The notes below the pieces were generated by a model. It was not told the origin of the DNA, did not search any database, and was given only the letters and a program-made list of their open reading frames with translations. Below are positions 36,965 through 46,013 of a stretch of 64,000 bases of DNA, in pieces. The position numbers and the translations under genes were made by a program. This DNA is from Pseudoroseomonas cervicalis (GTDB lineage Bacteria; Pseudomonadota; Alphaproteobacteria; Acetobacterales; Acetobacteraceae). The stretch lies in assembly GCF_030818485.1 (NCBI RefSeq), contig NZ_JAUTAJ010000004.1, forward strand, positions 3,635,501-3,699,500, in the 5' to 3' direction. Each line of letters starts with the position of its first letter. The first letter of the stretch is position 1.

Positions 36965-38575
36965 ATGGCCATCACACGCCGCCATCTGCTTCTGTCCGGT
37001 GTGGCGACCGGGCTTGCCGCCAGCCTGCCGGCCGGGCTGCCGCTGCCCGCCCTGGCCCAGGAGCCGCGCCGCGGCGGCGTGCTGACCGTGCATCTGGGGT
37101 CGGAGCAGCGCATCCTGAACCCGGCGCTCCGCGCCTCCACCGGCGTCTACGTCATCACCAGCAAGATCATCGAGCCGCTGGTCGATCTCGGCGAGGGCGG
37201 CAGGATCGTCCCCGTGCTGGCCACCTCCTGGGAAGCGGCGGAGGACGGCAAGACCGTCACCTTCAGGCTGCGCGAAGGCGTGCAATGGCATGACGGCAAG
37301 CCCTTCACCAGCGCCGATGTGCAGTATTCCGCGATGGAACAGTGGAAGAAGCATCTGAACTACGGCACCACGCTGCAGCTCTATCTCGACGCGGTCGAGA
37401 CGCCGGACGCCCACACCGCCATCTTCCGCTATTCGCGCCCCATGCCGCTGAACCTGCTGCTGCGCGCGCTGTGCGATCTCGGCTATGTCGTGCCGAAGCA
37501 TGTGTTCGAGGGCACCAATGTGCTGGAGAACCCGGCCAACACCGCCCCCATCGGCACCGGCCCGTTCAAATTCGTCGAGTACCAGCGCGGCCAGTATGTG
37601 ATCGCCGAGCGCAACCCGAATTACTGGCGCCAGGGCTTCCCCTATCTCGACCGCGTGGTGTGGCGCTTCATCACCGACCGCTCGGCGGCGACGGCGGCGC
37701 TGGAGACCGGGGCGGTGCAGCTCTCGGCCTATAACGGCCTGCCGCTGGCCGATCTGGACCGGCTGCGCAAGGACAACCGCTTCGAGGTCTCGACCCGCGG
37801 CGTCGAGGGCAATGTCTTCAACAACACCCTCGAATTCAACACCCGCCGGCGCGAGCTGTCGGACAAGCGGGTGCGCCAGGCGATCGCCCACGCCATCGAT
37901 GTCGATTTCTTCCTGGAGAACTTTCTTTACGGCCTGGGCAAGCGGGCCACCGGGCCGATCCCGTCCTCCTCGCAAGAATTCTTCCCCGGCAACCCGGTGC
38001 CCTACACCTATGACAAGGCGCGCGCCGAGCGGCTGCTGGACGAGGCCGGCTTCCGCCGCGGCGCCGGCGGCATCCGCTTCAGCCTGAAGATCGTGCCGAT
38101 CATGAATGGCGAGGATGTGCCGCTGCTGGCCACCTTCGTGCAGCAATCGCTGCAGCAGGTCGGCATCCGGGTGGAGATCGTGCAGCTCGACATCGCCGGC
38201 GCGCTCTCCGCCGTCTATCGCGACTGGAATTTCGACCTGGCCACCGGCTGGCACCAGTATCGCGGCGATCCGGCGGTCTCCACCACCGTCTGGTACCGCT
38301 CCGGCAGCCCGAAGGGCTCGCCCTGGACCAACCAGTTCGGCTGGCAGTCGGACAAGGTCGACCAGCTGATCGACCAGGCCGCGACCGAGCTGGACGTCGC
38401 CAGGCGCAAGGCGCTCTATGCCGAATTCGTGCGCGAGGTGAATGAGGAGCTGCCCGTGTGGATGATGACGGAGCGGCCCTTCTATGCCGCGACCAGCAGG
38501 CGCGTGCAGAACCACCACAATGTGCCGCGCTGGGATTCCGGCGACTGGCACGACACCTGGCTGCAGCCGGGCTGA
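36965..38575 (+). CDS. Peptide/nickel-type ABC transporter substrate-binding protein
   Basis: 536-residue extracytoplasmic binding protein of family SBP_bac_5. Signal peptide with twin arginines (TRRHLLLSGVATGLAASLPAGLPLPALAQ). Family features: VLATSWEAAEDGKTVTFRLREGVQWHDGKPFTSADVQYS (signature), PIGTGPFKFVEYQRGQYVIAERNPNYW, LEFNTRRRELSDKRVRQAIAHAID, and a C-terminal ELPVWMMTERPFYAAT. ATG at 36965 with CGGAGA is preferred to the longer frame beginning 36911. It heads a four-gene importer operon. Ligands of this family include peptides, amines and other amides; the downstream HyuAB genes could use the product, which is inference. Confidence 0.93.
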   Translation: MAITRRHLLLSGVATGLAASLPAGLPLPALAQEPRRGGVLTVHLGSEQRILNPALRASTGVYVITSKIIEPLVDLGEGGRIVPVLATSWEAAEDGKTVTFRLREGVQWHDGKPFTSADVQYSAMEQWKKHLNYGTTLQLYLDAVETPDAHTAIFRYSRPMPLNLLLRALCDLGYVVPKHVFEGTNVLENPANTAPIGTGPFKFVEYQRGQYVIAERNPNYWRQGFPYLDRVVWRFITDRSAATAALETGAVQLSAYNGLPLADLDRLRKDNRFEVSTRGVEGNVFNNTLEFNTRRRELSDKRVRQAIAHAIDVDFFLENFLYGLGKRATGPIPSSSQEFFPGNPVPYTYDKARAERLLDEAGFRRGAGGIRFSLKIVPIMNGEDVPLLATFVQQSLQQVGIRVEIVQLDIAGALSAVYRDWNFDLATGWHQYRGDPAVSTTVWYRSGSPKGSPWTNQFGWQSDKVDQLIDQAATELDVARRKALYAEFVREVNEELPVWMMTERPFYAATSRRVQNHHNVPRWDSGDWHDTWLQPG

Positions 38576-38584
38576 GGAGACGGG

Positions 38585-39562
38585 ATGCGCATCCTCCTGC
38601 TTGCCCTGCGCCGGCTGGCCGCCAGCCTGCCGACGCTGTTCCTGATCCTGGTCGGGCTGTTCCTGCTGCTGCAGCTGGCGCCGGGCGACACGGTGGATGC
38701 GCTGATCGCGCAGATGGGCGGCGGCGACCCGGCGATGGCCGAGCAGCTGCGGCAATTCTACGGGCTGGACGCGCCGGTGGTGGTCCAGCTCGGCCGCTAC
38801 CTGCTGCGGCTGGTGACCCTCGATCTCGGCTTCTCCGCCATCTATGGCAAGCCGGTGGCGGACGTCATCCTGGAGCGGCTGCCGGTCACCCTGCTGCTGA
38901 TGGCCAGCGCGCTCAGCTTCGCCTTCGCCGCCGGCATGGCGCTCGGCGTGCTGGCGGCGCGGCGGGTCAATCGCTGGCCGGACACGCTGATCTCGACGCT
39001 GGGGCTGGTCTTCTATGCCACCCCCTCCTTCTGGTTCGGCATGATGGGCATCGTGGTCTTCGCGGTGCACCTGGCCTGGCTGCCCGCCGGCGGTTTCGAG
39101 GAGATCGGCAGCGGCAATACGGGCCTCGCCCGCGCCCTCGACATCGCCTGGCATCTGGTGCTGCCGGTGGCGACGCTGGCGCTGACCTACCTCGCCACCT
39201 ATCTGCGCATCATGCGCGCCTCGATGCTGGAGGTGCTGACGCTGGATTTCGTCCGCACCGCCCGCGCCAAGGGCTTGGGCGAGACGGCGGTGGTGCTGCG
39301 CCACGTGCTGCGCAACGCGCTGCTGCCGGGGGTGACGCTGATGGGGCTGCAGGCCGGCACCATGCTGGGCGGCTCGGTGGTGGTGGAAAGCGTCTTCGCG
39401 CTGCCCGGCCTCGGGCGGCTGGCCTATGAATCGGTCGTGCAGCGCGACGTGAACACGCTGCTCGGCATCGTCTTCGTCTCGGCGCTGCTGGTCATCGCCA
39501 TCAACTTCATCGTGGACATGCTCTATGCGAAGCTCGATCCGCGCATCCTGTCCGGGCGCTGA
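38585..39562 (+). CDS. ABC transporter permease (DppB/OppB type)
   Basis: 325-residue inner-membrane permease with six predicted membrane segments and the large extracytoplasmic loop after the first, typical of DppB. The conserved N-terminal LALRRLAASLPTLFLILVGLFLLLQLAPGD and the EAA-type loop DFVRTARAKGLGETAVVLRHVLRNALLPGVTLMG, which contacts the ATPase, are visible. It begins 9 bases after the binding-protein gene with GAGGAGACGGG as ribosome site. Confidence 0.93.
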   Translation: MRILLLALRRLAASLPTLFLILVGLFLLLQLAPGDTVDALIAQMGGGDPAMAEQLRQFYGLDAPVVVQLGRYLLRLVTLDLGFSAIYGKPVADVILERLPVTLLLMASALSFAFAAGMALGVLAARRVNRWPDTLISTLGLVFYATPSFWFGMMGIVVFAVHLAWLPAGGFEEIGSGNTGLARALDIAWHLVLPVATLALTYLATYLRIMRASMLEVLTLDFVRTARAKGLGETAVVLRHVLRNALLPGVTLMGLQAGTMLGGSVVVESVFALPGLGRLAYESVVQRDVNTLLGIVFVSALLVIAINFIVDMLYAKLDPRILSGR

Positions 39563-39565
39563 GGC

Positions 39566-40399
39566 ATGATCGGCTTCCTGAAACGCTATGCGCGCAGCCC
39601 GGCCGCGGTGGTCGGGCTGCTGATCGTGCTGGCGGTGATCGGCATGGCCATCGCCGCCCCCTTCGTCTTCCCGCGCGACCCGCTCTCGCTGGCCGGGCGG
39701 CCGCTGCAATGGCCGCTGGACAATCCGCGCTTCTGGCTGGGCACCGACAATGCCGGGCGCGACATCGCGGCGCAGATCTTCCACGGCGCCCGCACCTCGC
39801 TGCTGATCGGGCTGGTGGCGACGGTGGTCGCCATCGGCATCGGCATCGTCATCGGCGCCATCGCCGGCTATTATGGCGGCTGGGTGGATGACGCGCTGAT
39901 GCGCGTCACCGAGGCCTTCCAGACCCTGCCGAATTTCCTTCTGCTGCTGGTGCTGGTGGCGGTGTTCGGCTCGAACATCACCTTCGTCACCATCGCAATC
40001 GGCATCGTTTCCTGGCCGCCCTCGGCAAGGCTGACGCGGGCCGAGTTCCTGAGCTTGCGGAACCGCGAATTCGTCCAGGCCTGCCGGGTGCTCGGCATGC
40101 GCGACCGGCAGATCATCTTCCGCGAGATCCTGCCCAACGCCCTGCCGCCGGTCATCGTCTATGCCAGCGTCATCATGGCGGTTGCCATCCTGCTGGAAAG
40201 CGCCCTGGCCTTCCTCAACCTCTCCGACCCCAATGTGCCGAGCTGGGGCAATCTGATCGGCGCCGGCCGCGGCGTGCTGCGCGTGCAATGGTATGTCTCC
40301 GCCATTCCCGGCCTGGTCATCCTGCTCACCGTGCTCGGCGTGTCGCTGGTCGGGCAGGGTCTGAACGACGCGCTGAACCCAAGGCTGAAGGGACGATGA
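39566..40399 (+). CDS. ABC transporter permease (DppC/OppC type)
   Basis: 277-residue second permease of the peptide-type importer. The N-terminus GFLKRYARSPAAVVGLLIVLAVIGMAIAAPFVFPRDP matches DppC, followed by WLGTDNAGRDIAAQIFHGARTSLLIGLVATVVAIGIGIVIGAIAGYYGGW. The EAA loop is LTRAEFLSLRNREFVQACRVLGMRDRQIIFREILPNALPP. It starts 3 bases after the DppB-type gene, and its stop overlaps the ATPase start (ATGA). Confidence 0.93.
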   Translation: MIGFLKRYARSPAAVVGLLIVLAVIGMAIAAPFVFPRDPLSLAGRPLQWPLDNPRFWLGTDNAGRDIAAQIFHGARTSLLIGLVATVVAIGIGIVIGAIAGYYGGWVDDALMRVTEAFQTLPNFLLLLVLVAVFGSNITFVTIAIGIVSWPPSARLTRAEFLSLRNREFVQACRVLGMRDRQIIFREILPNALPPVIVYASVIMAVAILLESALAFLNLSDPNVPSWGNLIGAGRGVLRVQWYVSAIPGLVILLTVLGVSLVGQGLNDALNPRLKGR

Positions 40400-42036
40400 G
40401 CCTGCTCTCCATCGAAGGCCTGACCGTCGCCCTGCCGAAAGGCGCCGACCGTCCGCATGCGCTCGAGGATGTCTCGCTCCATCTCGACGCCAATGAGATC
40501 CTCTGCGTGGTGGGGGAGAGCGGATCCGGCAAGTCGCTCACCGCCGGGGCGGTGATGGGGCTGCTGCCGGAAGGCGTGCTGGCGACCCGCGGGCGCATCC
40601 TGTTCGAAGGGCGCGACCTGCTGGAACTGCCGCCTGCCGAGATGCGCAAGCTGCGCGGTGCCCGGATCGGCATGGTGTTCCAGGAGCCGATGACGGCGCT
40701 GAACCCGCTGCGCAGCATCGGCAGCCAGATCGCCGAGATGTTCCGCATCCACACGCGCCTCTCCCGCGCCGACATCGAGAAGCGTGTGCTGGCGCTGCTT
40801 GAGGATGTGCGCATCCCCGACCCGGCGGCGGCGGCGCGCGCCTATCCGCATGAGCTGTCGGGCGGCCAGCGCCAGCGCGCCATGATCGCCATGGCGCTCG
40901 CCCTGGAGCCGAAGCTGCTGATCTGCGACGAGCCGACCACCGCGCTCGACGTCACCACCCAGGCGCAGATCCTGCACCTGATCCGCGACATGCAGCGCCG
41001 CACCGGCACCGCCGTGCTGTTCATCACCCATGATTTCGGCGTGGTGGCCGATATCGCCGACCGGGTGGCGGTGATGCGCCAGGGGCTGCTGGTGGAGCAG
41101 GGGCCGGCGGAGGAGGTGCTGAACCGCCCGCAGCACCCCTATACCCGCGCCCTCGTCGCCGCCGTGCCGCCGCTGCTGCCACCCCCCGCCGCCGCCGCGC
41201 CGGCCGAGCCGGCGGCGCCGGTGCTGGAGGTGCGCGACCTCTCCAAGACCTATCGCAAGGGCGGGCTGCTGAAGCGCAGCCGCCGCGTCACCCATGCGGT
41301 GAAGCAGGTCTCTTTCAGTTTGCCGCGTGGGTCGACGCTGGGGATCGTGGGCGAGAGCGGCTCGGGCAAGTCGACGCTGGCGCGCTGCATCGTGCGCCTG
41401 CTCGACCCCGAGCAGGGAGAGATCCGCGTCGAGGGGCAGGACCGCATGGCGCTGTCGCGCGAGGCGCTGCGGCGCGACGCGCGGCGCGTGCAGATGGTGT
41501 TCCAGGACCCCTTCGCCAGCCTCAACCCGCGCCGCCGCGTGGGCGAGCTGGTGGCGCAGGGCCCGATCATCCACGGCACGCCGAAGGCCGAGGCCTTCGC
41601 CCGGGCGCGCGAGCTGTTCGGCCTGGTCGGGCTGGATCCCGCGGCGCTGGACCGCTTCCCGCATGAATTCTCCGGCGGGCAGCGCCAGCGCATCGGCCTG
41701 GCCCGCGCCCTGGCGATGCGGCCGGAGCTGCTGGTGGCGGATGAACCGGTCTCGGCGCTCGATGTCTCGGTGCAGGCGCAGGTGCTGAAGCTGCTGGCGC
41801 GGCTGCGCGAGCAGCTCGGCCTGTCCATGCTGTTCATCACCCATGATCTGCGCGTCGCCGCGCAGCTCTGCGATCGCATCGCGGTGATGCGCCAGGGCGA
41901 GGTGGTGGAGGAAGGCCCGACCGCCGAGGTCTTCGCCAATCCGCGCCACGACTACACGCGCGCGCTGATGGCGGCGGTGCCGGGGCAGGGCTGGACACCC
42001 CCCGTCGCCTTCGGCAGCGAGGAAGTGACCGTCTGA
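40396..42036 (+). CDS. Double ABC ATPase of peptide-type importer (fused DppD-DppF)
   Basis: 546-residue protein with two complete nucleotide-binding domains, equivalent to fused DppD and DppF. First half: Walker A GESGSGKS, signature LSGGQRQR, Walker [14 protein letters not shown]-loop ITHDFG. A Pro/Ala linker ([16 protein letters not shown]) joins the second half: [44 protein letters not shown]. Fused dual ATPases are common in this family. It completes the importer operon, and a strong hairpin follows 4 bases after the stop. Confidence 0.94.
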   Translation: MSLLSIEGLTVALPKGADRPHALEDVSLHLDANEILCVVGESGSGKSLTAGAVMGLLPEGVLATRGRILFEGRDLLELPPAEMRKLRGARIGMVFQEPMTALNPLRSIGSQIAEMFRIHTRLSRADIEKRVLALLEDVRIPDPAAAARAYPHELSGGQRQRAMIAMALALEPKLLICDEPTTALDVTTQAQILHLIRDMQRRTGTAVLFITHDFGVVADIADRVAVMRQGLLVEQGPAEEVLNRPQHPYTRALVAAVPPLLPPPAAAAPAEPAAPVLEVRDLSKTYRKGGLLKRSRRVTHAVKQVSFSLPRGSTLGIVGESGSGKSTLARCIVRLLDPEQGEIRVEGQDRMALSREALRRDARRVQMVFQDPFASLNPRRRVGELVAQGPIIHGTPKAEAFARARELFGLVGLDPAALDRFPHEFSGGQRQRIGLARALAMRPELLVADEPVSALDVSVQAQVLKLLARLREQLGLSMLFITHDLRVAAQLCDRIAVMRQGEVVEEGPTAEVFANPRHDYTRALMAAVPGQGWTPPVAFGSEEVTV

Positions 42037-42039
42037 GCC

Positions 42040-42079
42040 GCTGCCCGCGCCGGCGCCAATTGCGCGCCGGCCGGGCAGC
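42040..42079 (+). terminator. Strong terminator hairpin after the peptide importer operon
   Basis: A 16-bp stem with one bulged C: GCTGCCCG-C-GCCGGCGC pairs with GCGCCGGC-CGGGCAGC, loop CAATTGC. It begins 4 bases after the ATPase stop. Confidence 0.55.
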
Positions 42080-42103
42080 GCGCCGCGCCGCGCAGGCGCA
42101 TTG

Positions 42104-42122
42104 AAGGGGCGGGCCCCCTTTT
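42104..42122 (+). terminator. Second short terminator with T-run before the HyuA-like gene
   Basis: AAGGGG-CGGGC-CCCCTT followed by TT, a 6-bp stem ending in a short T-run, downstream of the larger hairpin. It suggests the hydantoinase genes are a separate transcription unit. Confidence 0.4.
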
Positions 42123-42180
42123 CAGCGGCATCGAAGCGATGAACACTCCCACCCCTCACGGACCGGGAGAGTTCGACCTG

Positions 42181-44256
42181 ATGGCATCCGCACGTCTGGC
42201 CTCCGATATCGGCGGCACCTTCACCGATCTGGCCCTGGAGCGCGGCGGGGAGCGCTGGACCGCCAAGGTCCTCACCACGCCGCACGCCCCCGAGCTCGGC
42301 GTGCTGGAGGGCATCCGCGTTGTCCTGGCCAAGGCGGGGCTGCAGCCTTCGGACATCGCGCTGTTCATCCATGGCACCACCCTCGCCACCAATGCGGTGA
42401 TCGAGCGCAAGGGCGCGAAGACAGCGCTGCTGACCACCGAGGGCTTCCGCGACGTGCTCGCCCTCGGCAATGAGTCACGCTACGACCAGTACGATCTCAA
42501 CATCGAGCTGCCGCAGCCTCTGGTGCCGCGCCGCTGGCGCCTGGCGGTGCCGGAGCGGCTGGACAATGAGGGCAAGGTGCTGCTGCCGCTGGACGAGGCG
42601 GCGCTGCGCAAGCAGATCGCCTTCATGAAGTCCGAGGGCATCGAGAGCGTCGCCATCGGCTTCCTGCACGCCTTCGTCAACCCGGTGCATGAGCAGCGCG
42701 CCGCCGCGATCCTGGCCGAGGAATGGCCGGAGGTGCCGGTCTCGCTCTCCTCCGAGGTCTCGCCCGAGATGCGGGAATGGGAGCGTTTCTCCACCACCGT
42801 CGCCAATGCCTATGTGCAGCCGCTGATGGCGAGCTATCTGCAACGGCTGCGCGAGGGCGTGCGCGAGGCGGGCTTCGCCTGCCCGCTCTTCCTGATGCTG
42901 TCGGGTGGCGGGCTGACCACGCTGGAGACGGCGGCACGCTTCCCGATCCGCCTGGTGGAGAGCGGCCCCGCCGGTGGCGCCATCTTCTCCGCCCATGTCG
43001 CGCGGCAGCGCGGCTGGCGGAAGGTGCTGTCCTTCGACATGGGCGGCACCACCGCCAAGGTCTGCCTGATCGACGATTTCGCGCCGCAGGCCAGCCGCAC
43101 CTTCGAGGTCGCGCGGGTCGGCCGCTTCAAGAAGGGTTCCGGCCTGCCGCTGCGCATCCCCGTCATCGAGATGGTGGAGATCGGCGCCGGCGGCGGGTCG
43201 CTGGCGCAGGTGGACAGCCTGGGCCGCATCCAGGTGGGGCCTGAGAGCGCCGGCGCCGATCCGGGACCGGCCTGCTATGGCCGCGGCGGCACGCGTCCGG
43301 CGGTGACGGATGCGAATCTGGCGCTCGGCCGCTACGAGCCCTCGCTGTTTGCCGGCGGCCAGTTCCCGCTGCAGACCGAGCCCGCCAAGGCGGCGCTGGC
43401 CGAGCATGTCGGCCGCAAGCTGGATCTCGCGCCGGAGATGGCGGCGCTCGGCGTGGTCGAGATGGTCGATGAGAACATGGCCAATGCCGCGCGTGTCCAC
43501 GCGATCGAAAGCGGCAAGGGTTATGAGGGCCGCGCCATCATCGCCTTCGGCGGCGGCGGGCCGGTGCATGGCTATCGCGTGGCGGAGAAGATCGGCGTGT
43601 CGCGCATGCTGGTGCCCTCGGGCGCCGGTGTCGGCAGCGCCATCGGCTTCCTGCGCGCGCCGGTCGGCTATGAGGTGGTGAAGTCGCTCTACCAGCGCTT
43701 CCGCAGCTTCGACGTGGCGGCGGTGAACGGGTTGCTCAACGCCATGTCGGCCGAGGCGCGCAGCGTGGTGGAGCAGGGCAGCTTCGGCGCCGAGCTTTCC
43801 GAGACCCGCATTGCCTATATGCGCTATGTCGGCCAGGGGCATGAGATCGCGGTGGCGCTGCCCGCGCGCGACCTGGCCGAGGCCGATATCGCCGCCATCC
43901 GCGCCGATTACGACGCCGAATATTCGCGCTTCTACGACCGCCCCGTGCCGGGCAGCGATGTCGAGATCCTGTCCTTCGCCGTGACGGTGGCGACGCTGCT
44001 GCCGGAGGTGGCGCCGGCCGAGGCCGTCGCCGACAGCGCCGCGCCGGCGCCGGTGCGCCAGCAGGCGGTGCGCGACACCAGCAGCGGCGAAGTGGCCGAG
44101 TGGTCGGTCTATGAGCGCGAGCAGCTCGCCCCCGGCGTTACCCTCGCCGGCCCCTGCATCGTGGCGGAGGCGGAGACCAGCACGCTGGTCGGCCCCGGCT
44201 GGACCTGCCGCATGGATGCGCTCGGATATCTGGAACTGACGAAGGAGGCCGCGTGA
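42181..44256 (+). CDS. Hydantoinase/oxoprolinase subunit A (HyuA family)
   Basis: About 691-residue ATP-dependent amidohydrolase subunit of the hydantoinase A/oxoprolinase/acetone carboxylase superfamily. The actin-like ATP site is evident: LASDIGGTFTDLALE at the N-terminus, FIHGTTLATNAVIERKGAKTALLTTEGFRDVLALG, then SFDMGGTTAKVCLI and IAFGGGGPVHGYRVAEKIG. Start: ATG at 42181 has GGGAG 10-12 bases upstream and begins at the conserved motif; ATG 42139 is also possible. It is translationally coupled to the B subunit. Substrate (hydantoin, oxoproline or another cyclic amide) cannot be assigned. Confidence 0.88.
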   Translation: MASARLASDIGGTFTDLALERGGERWTAKVLTTPHAPELGVLEGIRVVLAKAGLQPSDIALFIHGTTLATNAVIERKGAKTALLTTEGFRDVLALGNESRYDQYDLNIELPQPLVPRRWRLAVPERLDNEGKVLLPLDEAALRKQIAFMKSEGIESVAIGFLHAFVNPVHEQRAAAILAEEWPEVPVSLSSEVSPEMREWERFSTTVANAYVQPLMASYLQRLREGVREAGFACPLFLMLSGGGLTTLETAARFPIRLVESGPAGGAIFSAHVARQRGWRKVLSFDMGGTTAKVCLIDDFAPQASRTFEVARVGRFKKGSGLPLRIPVIEMVEIGAGGGSLAQVDSLGRIQVGPESAGADPGPACYGRGGTRPAVTDANLALGRYEPSLFAGGQFPLQTEPAKAALAEHVGRKLDLAPEMAALGVVEMVDENMANAARVHAIESGKGYEGRAIIAFGGGGPVHGYRVAEKIGVSRMLVPSGAGVGSAIGFLRAPVGYEVVKSLYQRFRSFDVAAVNGLLNAMSAEARSVVEQGSFGAELSETRIAYMRYVGQGHEIAVALPARDLAEADIAAIRADYDAEYSRFYDRPVPGSDVEILSFAVTVATLLPEVAPAEAVADSAAPAPVRQQAVRDTSSGEVAEWSVYEREQLAPGVTLAGPCIVAEAETSTLVGPGWTCRMDALGYLELTKEAA

Positions 44257-45890
44257 TGGACGCCCAACCGATGAACGCCCTCGAAAAGATCCAGCGCCAG
44301 ATCCAGTGGAACCGCTTGATCGCGGTGGTGGAGGAGCAGGCGCAGACCATGATCCGCACCGCCTTCAGCACCACGGTGCGCGAGGCGGGTGATCTCTCCG
44401 CCGGCATCTTCGACCTGAAGGGCCGCATGCTGGCCCAGGCCGTCACCGGCACGCCGGGCCATGTGAATTCCATGATGGAATCGGTGGGCCACTTCCTGGC
44501 GAAATTCCCGGCCGGGACGATGAAGCCGGGTGACCACTACATCACCAACGATCCCTGGCTCGGCACCGGGCATCTGCACGACCTCACCGTCGTCTCGCCC
44601 GCTTTCCGCAATGGCAAGATCGTGGGTCTCTTTGCCAACACCGCGCATGTCATTGATGTCGGCGGGCTCGGCATGGGCCCCGAGGGGCGCAGCGTGTTCG
44701 AGGAGGGGATGTACATCCCCATCGTCAAATGCTTCGACCAGGGCAAGGCTAACGAGACCTTCTTCGACTTCATCCGCGCCGGAAGCCGCACGCCGGTGGA
44801 GCTGGAGGGCGATGTCTATTCGCTCTGCGCCTGCAACGATGCCGGCATCAAGCGGCTGGTCGAGATGCTGGACGAGTTCGGCATGGACAGCATCGATCCG
44901 CTGGCCGAATACATCTTCGACAGCTCGCTGGCCGCGACGCTCGCCGAGATCGCCAAGCTGCCGCGCGGCACCTACCACGCCAGCATCAGCAGCGATGGCT
45001 ATGAGGCGCCGGTGACGCTGAAGGCGGCGATGACGCTGCATGACGACCATATCAGCGTCGACTTCACCGGCACGTCCGGCCTGTCGGGGCGTGGCATCAA
45101 TGTGCCCGCCGCCTATTGCCGCGCCTATTCCTGCTTCGGCATCAAATGCGTCGTGGCGCCGGAGATCCCGAACAACTGGGCCAGCCTCGCGCCCTTCCGC
45201 ATGGAGATCCCGGAGGGCTGCATCCTCAACGCGCCGCGGCCCTTCCCGGTCAGCGTGCGGCATGTGGTGGGGCAGCTGCTGCCGGATCTGATGATGGGCT
45301 GCCTGCACCAGGCGGTGCCGGACCGCGTCACCGCCGAAGGTTCCTCCTGCCTGTGGAACCCGCCGCTGCGCGGCGGCGCCCAGGTCTCCGGCGGCGCGGC
45401 CGAGCTGCCGGATTTCGAGGTCATCACCTTCAACTCCGGCGGCACCGGCGCGCGCCCGGGCAAGGACGGGTTGGACGGCACCGCCTTCCCCTCCGGCGTG
45501 CGCACCATGCCGGTGGAGGCGACGGAGAATGTCGCGCCGGTGATCTTCTGGAAGAAGGAGCTGCGCCCGGATTCCGCCGGCGCCGGCCGCACCCGCGGCG
45601 GCTTCGGCCAGATCATGGAAATCGGCACCAAGGGCGAGGCGGAGTTCGCGGTGAACGCCATCTTCGACCGCGTGGCCAACGCCCCGCGCGGCCGCGATGG
45701 TGGTGGCGATGGCGCGGCCGGCTGGGTCGGGCTGGATGATGGCTCGCTGCTGCGCACCAAGGGCTACCAGGTGGTGCCCAAGGGGCGCCGCCTGCTGCTG
45801 AAGCTGCCGGGCGGTGGTGGCATGGGCAATCCGGCGGAGCGCGATCCGGCGCTGGTGGCGCGGGACAAGGCCGACGGGCTGGTTAGTTAA
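44256..45890 (+). CDS. Hydantoinase/oxoprolinase subunit B (HyuB family)
   Basis: 544-residue partner subunit carrying the metal-dependent amidohydrolase part. Family sequence: RLIAVVEEQAQTMIRTAFSTTVREAGDLSAGIFD, then PGHVNSMMESVGHFLAKFP, GDHYITNDPWLGTGHLHDLTVVSP, TGTSGLSGRGINVPAAYC and LLLKLPGGGGMGNPAERDP at the C-terminus, all typical of HyuB. ATG at 44256 overlaps the A-subunit stop and has AGGAGG 7 bases upstream, so tight coupling is expected. A palindrome cluster follows the stop. Confidence 0.92.
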   Translation: MDAQPMNALEKIQRQIQWNRLIAVVEEQAQTMIRTAFSTTVREAGDLSAGIFDLKGRMLAQAVTGTPGHVNSMMESVGHFLAKFPAGTMKPGDHYITNDPWLGTGHLHDLTVVSPAFRNGKIVGLFANTAHVIDVGGLGMGPEGRSVFEEGMYIPIVKCFDQGKANETFFDFIRAGSRTPVELEGDVYSLCACNDAGIKRLVEMLDEFGMDSIDPLAEYIFDSSLAATLAEIAKLPRGTYHASISSDGYEAPVTLKAAMTLHDDHISVDFTGTSGLSGRGINVPAAYCRAYSCFGIKCVVAPEIPNNWASLAPFRMEIPEGCILNAPRPFPVSVRHVVGQLLPDLMMGCLHQAVPDRVTAEGSSCLWNPPLRGGAQVSGGAAELPDFEVITFNSGGTGARPGKDGLDGTAFPSGVRTMPVEATENVAPVIFWKKELRPDSAGAGRTRGGFGQIMEIGTKGEAEFAVNAIFDRVANAPRGRDGGGDGAAGWVGLDDGSLLRTKGYQVVPKGRRLLLKLPGGGGMGNPAERDPALVARDKADGLVS

Positions 45891-45893
45891 GGC

Positions 45894-46011
45894 CTTCTTT
45901 TTCTGAAGAAAAAGAAGCAGAAAGACTTCTTCCGGTTTGGCGTCCCGCCTCAGGCCTGAGGCGGGACGCCAACAGACAAAGGTTTTTTGGTTCTTTTTTC
46001 CAAAAAAGAAC
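45894..46011. terminator. Cluster of three near-perfect palindromes between convergent genes
   Basis: Three inverted repeats stand in 118 bases: 45894-45917 (CTTCTTTTTCT-GA-AGAAAAAGAAG); 45937-45972, a perfect 36-bp palindrome with arms TTGGCGTCCCGCCTCAGG; and 45990-46011 (GTTCTTTTTT-CC-AAAAAAGAAC). T- and A-runs flank the central GC-rich stem on both sides, so it can terminate both the HyuAB and SDR transcripts. The arrangement is unusually symmetrical. Confidence 0.7.
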
Positions 46012-46013
46012 TC

